NCBI GenBank assembly: GCA_023438965.1
Contig: JAEXPB010000424.1
Coordinates: 1 to 8,508, forward strand
Reading direction: 5' to 3'
Source of the DNA: Bacillota bacterium
GTDB taxonomy: Bacteria; Bacillota; Clostridia; Saccharofermentanales; UBA5734
Length of the DNA stretch: 8,508 nucleotides
Shown: positions 7,152 to 8,508 of the stretch, one piece after another
How the letters are laid out: each line of letters opens with the position of its first letter
How positions within the stretch are numbered: position 1 is the stretch's first letter
Program-made: the position numbers and the translations under genes
Notes under the pieces: model-generated
The model's input: the letters and a program-made list of their open reading frames with translations, nothing else
Databases searched by the model: none
Told to the model about the DNA's origin: nothing

Positions 7152-7172
7152 GCCGGTGAAATTATTACCGGC
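7152..7172. repeat. Inverted repeat upstream of the GNAT promoter
   Basis: GCCGGT (7152-7157) and ACCGGC (7167-7172) are perfect inverted arms around a nine-base AT-rich centre. The repeat lies directly upstream of the GNAT -10 element and between the two divergent promoters, so it could be an operator. It may also be chance, since CCGG words are common in this genome. Confidence 0.3.
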
Positions 7173-7214
7173 AGCGGGCGATGGCCTGCCAGAAGCCAAG
7201 GCAAGTGCTCTTTC

Positions 7215-7243
7215 TATACATTCACGCTGTTGTCGCCTATAAT
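7215..7243 (+). promoter_or_regulatory. Promoter of the cytochrome b5-like / membrane cytochrome pair
   Basis: TATACA (7215-7220, 4/6) and a perfect TATAAT (7238-7243) are separated by exactly 17 bases. The transcript would start near 7250, with a leader of about 54 bases to the ATG at 7304. It is the only good sigma-A-type site ahead of the two-gene unit. Confidence 0.6.
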
Positions 7244-7303
7244 GATCTTGTCACAGCTGCCTTTTCGATCCGATTGTCGATGATCAGTCTGGAGGGAACA
7301 AGT

Positions 7304-7699
7304 ATGCGGCATTTTTCAGTATATCCCCGGCATCTCTTTTATGTTTTGATCCTGATCAGCATTCTGCCGCTCGTGTCCCTGGCAGCTTGCGTCAATTCGC
7401 CGGCCGTCTCCACCGCGTCGACGGCGGCAACAGCATCCCCCGGCGGCACAACGGCCGCCGCGTCCGAGCGTGTTTTCACGACGACCGAACTGGCCGCTTA
7501 CGACGGCCAAAACGGCAACAAAGCCTATATCGCCGTCGATGGCATCGTCTACGACGTCACAGCCGTCGCCCAATGGGCGAATAAGCTGCATGCCGGCAAA
7601 TTCCGGGCCGGTAAGGACTATTCCGCAGAGATCAAAACGGCGCCGCATGGCGTCGAGAAGCTGGCCACTGCTGTCAGGATCGGCATACTGAAGAATTGA
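7304..7699 (+). CDS. Cytochrome b5-like haem-binding lipoprotein
   Basis: A 131-residue lipoprotein. Residues 1-28 form a signal peptide ending in VSLAAC, so Cys29 should carry the lipid and the protein sits outside the membrane. An Ala/Ser/Thr-rich tether (30-54) leads to a cytochrome b5-like domain (about 57-131), which opens FTTTELAAYDGQNGNKAY and contains GIVYDVTA (80-87). The expected axial haem ligands are present: H96 in KLHAGKF and H115 in APHG. GGAGGG lies seven bases before the ATG. The next gene starts 19 bases after the stop and encodes a predicted bis-haem membrane protein, so this protein probably exchanges electrons with it at the outer face. A haem-independent ligand-binding role, as in steroid-binding relatives, is the main alternative. 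Confidence 0.85.
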   Translation: MRHFSVYPRHLFYVLILISILPLVSLAACVNSPAVSTASTAATASPGGTTAAASERVFTTTELAAYDGQNGNKAYIAVDGIVYDVTAVAQWANKLHAGKFRAGKDYSAEIKTAPHGVEKLATAVRIGILKN

Positions 7700-7718
7700 C
7701 GCAAGGAGGTGATGCCCG

Positions 7719-8147
7719 ATGACCGGACGAATCCTGGGTTGGCTGATCGTAACCGGCTATAGCCTGACGGTCCTGAATTACCTGCTCAAAGCCATCAATC
7801 GCCGCTGGGTCATGCCGCTGCCGAAGGAATCTGCCGGCCGCGCCAGATATCAGGCCTTCATGCGGCCGTTTATCCGGTACCACCGCTATTTCGCTTTTCT
7901 GACCGCGGCTGCCCTGATCACCCACTTCATCATCCAATATCTATCCTGGGGGTTTTATATCACCGGTCTGCTGGCTGGCACGCTGATGGTCCTGCAGGTG
8001 TTTCTCGGCGTCTACGGCACCTATTGGGCCAGAAACAAGCGCGGTTCCTGGCTTTATGTCCACCGGACCACCGCTGTCCTGCTCCTGGCAGCCATGGCGA
8101 TCCATATTCTGTATGTCAGCCTTTCCCGACAGGGACTGCTGTTTTAG
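7719..8147 (+). CDS. Four-helix membrane protein with two His pairs, probable bis-haem b-type cytochrome
   Basis: A 142-residue integral membrane protein with four hydrophobic segments at about 5-24, 56-75, 80-102 and 116-136. H55 and H69 bracket helix 2; H115 and H129 bracket helix 4. Both pairs are 14 residues apart, the spacing that stacks two haems between helices in ferric reductase/NADPH oxidase-like and other membrane b cytochromes. Basic loops (24-55; ARNKRGS, 104-110) put H55/H115 on the cytoplasmic side and H69/H129 outside by the positive-inside rule. There is no flavin or NAD(P)H domain, so a separate electron donor is needed. The ribosome site AAGGAGGTGAT (7703-7713) is an 11-base match to the usual 16S 3' end. 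The partner is the b5-like lipoprotein encoded 19 bases upstream. No family name is claimed; haem binding is inferred. Confidence 0.75.
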   Translation: MTGRILGWLIVTGYSLTVLNYLLKAINRRWVMPLPKESAGRARYQAFMRPFIRYHRYFAFLTAAALITHFIIQYLSWGFYITGLLAGTLMVLQVFLGVYGTYWARNKRGSWLYVHRTTAVLLLAAMAIHILYVSLSRQGLLF

Positions 8148-8174
8148 GAATCATTTACCGTTCACCTGACGATC

Positions 8175-8192
8175 ATATAGCCATGCTATATT
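8175..8192 (+). promoter_or_regulatory. Extended -10 promoter overlapped by a 17-bp palindrome
   Basis: ATATAGC (8175-8181) and GCTATAT (8185-8191) are perfect inverted arms around CAT. The right arm overlaps TGCTATATT (8184-8192), an extended -10 with a 5/6 hexamer. Transcription would start near 8199, 28 bases before the next ATG. The palindrome could be a repressor site. It is not a terminator, because it is followed by an A-run rather than a T-run. Confidence 0.42.
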
Positions 8193-8226
8193 GAAAAAAA
8201 AGGGGTTCTTCTCCGGGAAAGGTCAG

Positions 8227-8508
8227 ATGAACGACATGAAAATCAAAGGTTTGATAACCAAGAAAAGATATTCCGCCCTGGCGCTTGCCATCCTGCTGTT
8301 GATGACGCTGCCGGCCGGCTGCCAATCGGCCGGCACCCAGGCGACAGCCGGCACGGCGAAAGCAGCCGCGACGGCCGCCGCAGCCAGTTCCGGCACCGCA
8401 GCCGGCAATACGAGCGCCGCCGGCACGGTCAGCGCTGCGGCAACCAGTGCGGTTGACTATTCCAACAAGGATCTGGACGCGACCTGGAGCACGATCACGG
8501 CGACGATC
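8227..8508 (+). CDS. Lipoprotein with Ala/Thr/Gly-rich tether, possibly a carbohydrate-binding protein; 3' end outside window
   Basis: The frame is open from ATG 8227 to the right edge, 94 residues. GGGA lies eight bases before the ATG. Residues 1-31 are a signal peptide with basic start and lipobox LPAGC, so Cys32 should be lipidated. Residues 33-75 are a low-complexity tether of Ala, Thr, Ser and Gly. The folded part starts at about VDYSNKDLDATW (76-87). This resembles the entry of secreted carbohydrate-binding beta-helix proteins (the group of Cthe_2159), where a D-L-D-x-x-W/Y stretch follows such a tether; this is a weak, memory-based match on under 20 residues. The gene lies 79 bases after the membrane cytochrome gene and has its own promoter candidate, so it may or may not belong to the same functional unit. 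Confidence 0.75.
   Translation, partial: MNDMKIKGLITKKRYSALALAILLLMTLPAGCQSAGTQATAGTAKAAATAAAASSGTAAGNTSAAGTVSAAATSAVDYSNKDLDATWSTITATI

Noticed and set aside
8192..8207. A-run followed by GGGG ahead of the last lipoprotein gene, considered as a slippage or minus-strand terminator site
   Set aside because: It lies in a leader, not in a reading frame, and on the minus strand the T-run precedes the hairpin rather than following it.

Overview
The window looks like a chromosomal piece of an anaerobic, fairly GC-rich member of the Bacillota, probably a clostridial gut, rumen or digester organism. The grounds are Shine-Dalgarno sites close to AAGGAGGTGAT, Gram-positive-style lipoproteins with Ala/Thr/Ser-rich tethers, an aldo/keto reductase carrying two ferredoxin-like 4Fe-4S motifs, and a GH78/AraC/GH129-like carbohydrate neighbourhood. 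The genus cannot be named from the sequence alone. Eight protein genes were found, one open at each end of the window. There is no tRNA, rRNA, CRISPR array or insertion sequence.

Region 1 (1-3736) is a carbohydrate-use locus. An alpha-L-rhamnosidase-type GH78 enzyme (minus strand, its C-terminal part beyond the left edge) is divergent from an AraC-family regulator. The gap between them has back-to-back promoter candidates and GTGATC-type repeats spaced like an AraC-family operator. An intracellular GH129/GH101-like hydrolase follows on the plus strand. Neither enzyme has a signal peptide, so both probably act on imported oligosaccharides or glycosides.

Region 2 (3837-6287) holds a surface-anchored serpin lipoprotein with an inhibitory-type hinge, facing convergently an aldo/keto reductase with two 4Fe-4S motifs. 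A long imperfect stem-loop spans the convergent gap. The reductase is preceded by a promoter with a 19-bp spacer centred on a dyad, the layout typical of MerR-family activation, but no MerR gene is in the window.

Region 3 (6444-8508) has a GNAT acetyltransferase on the minus strand, then a plus-strand pair: a cytochrome b5-like haem lipoprotein and a four-helix membrane protein with two His-X13-His pairs. Together these two look like a minimal route for moving electrons across the membrane to an outer-surface haem protein, and this is the most interesting part of the window. A third lipoprotein, possibly a carbohydrate-binding protein, starts downstream from its own palindrome-overlapped promoter and runs off the right edge.
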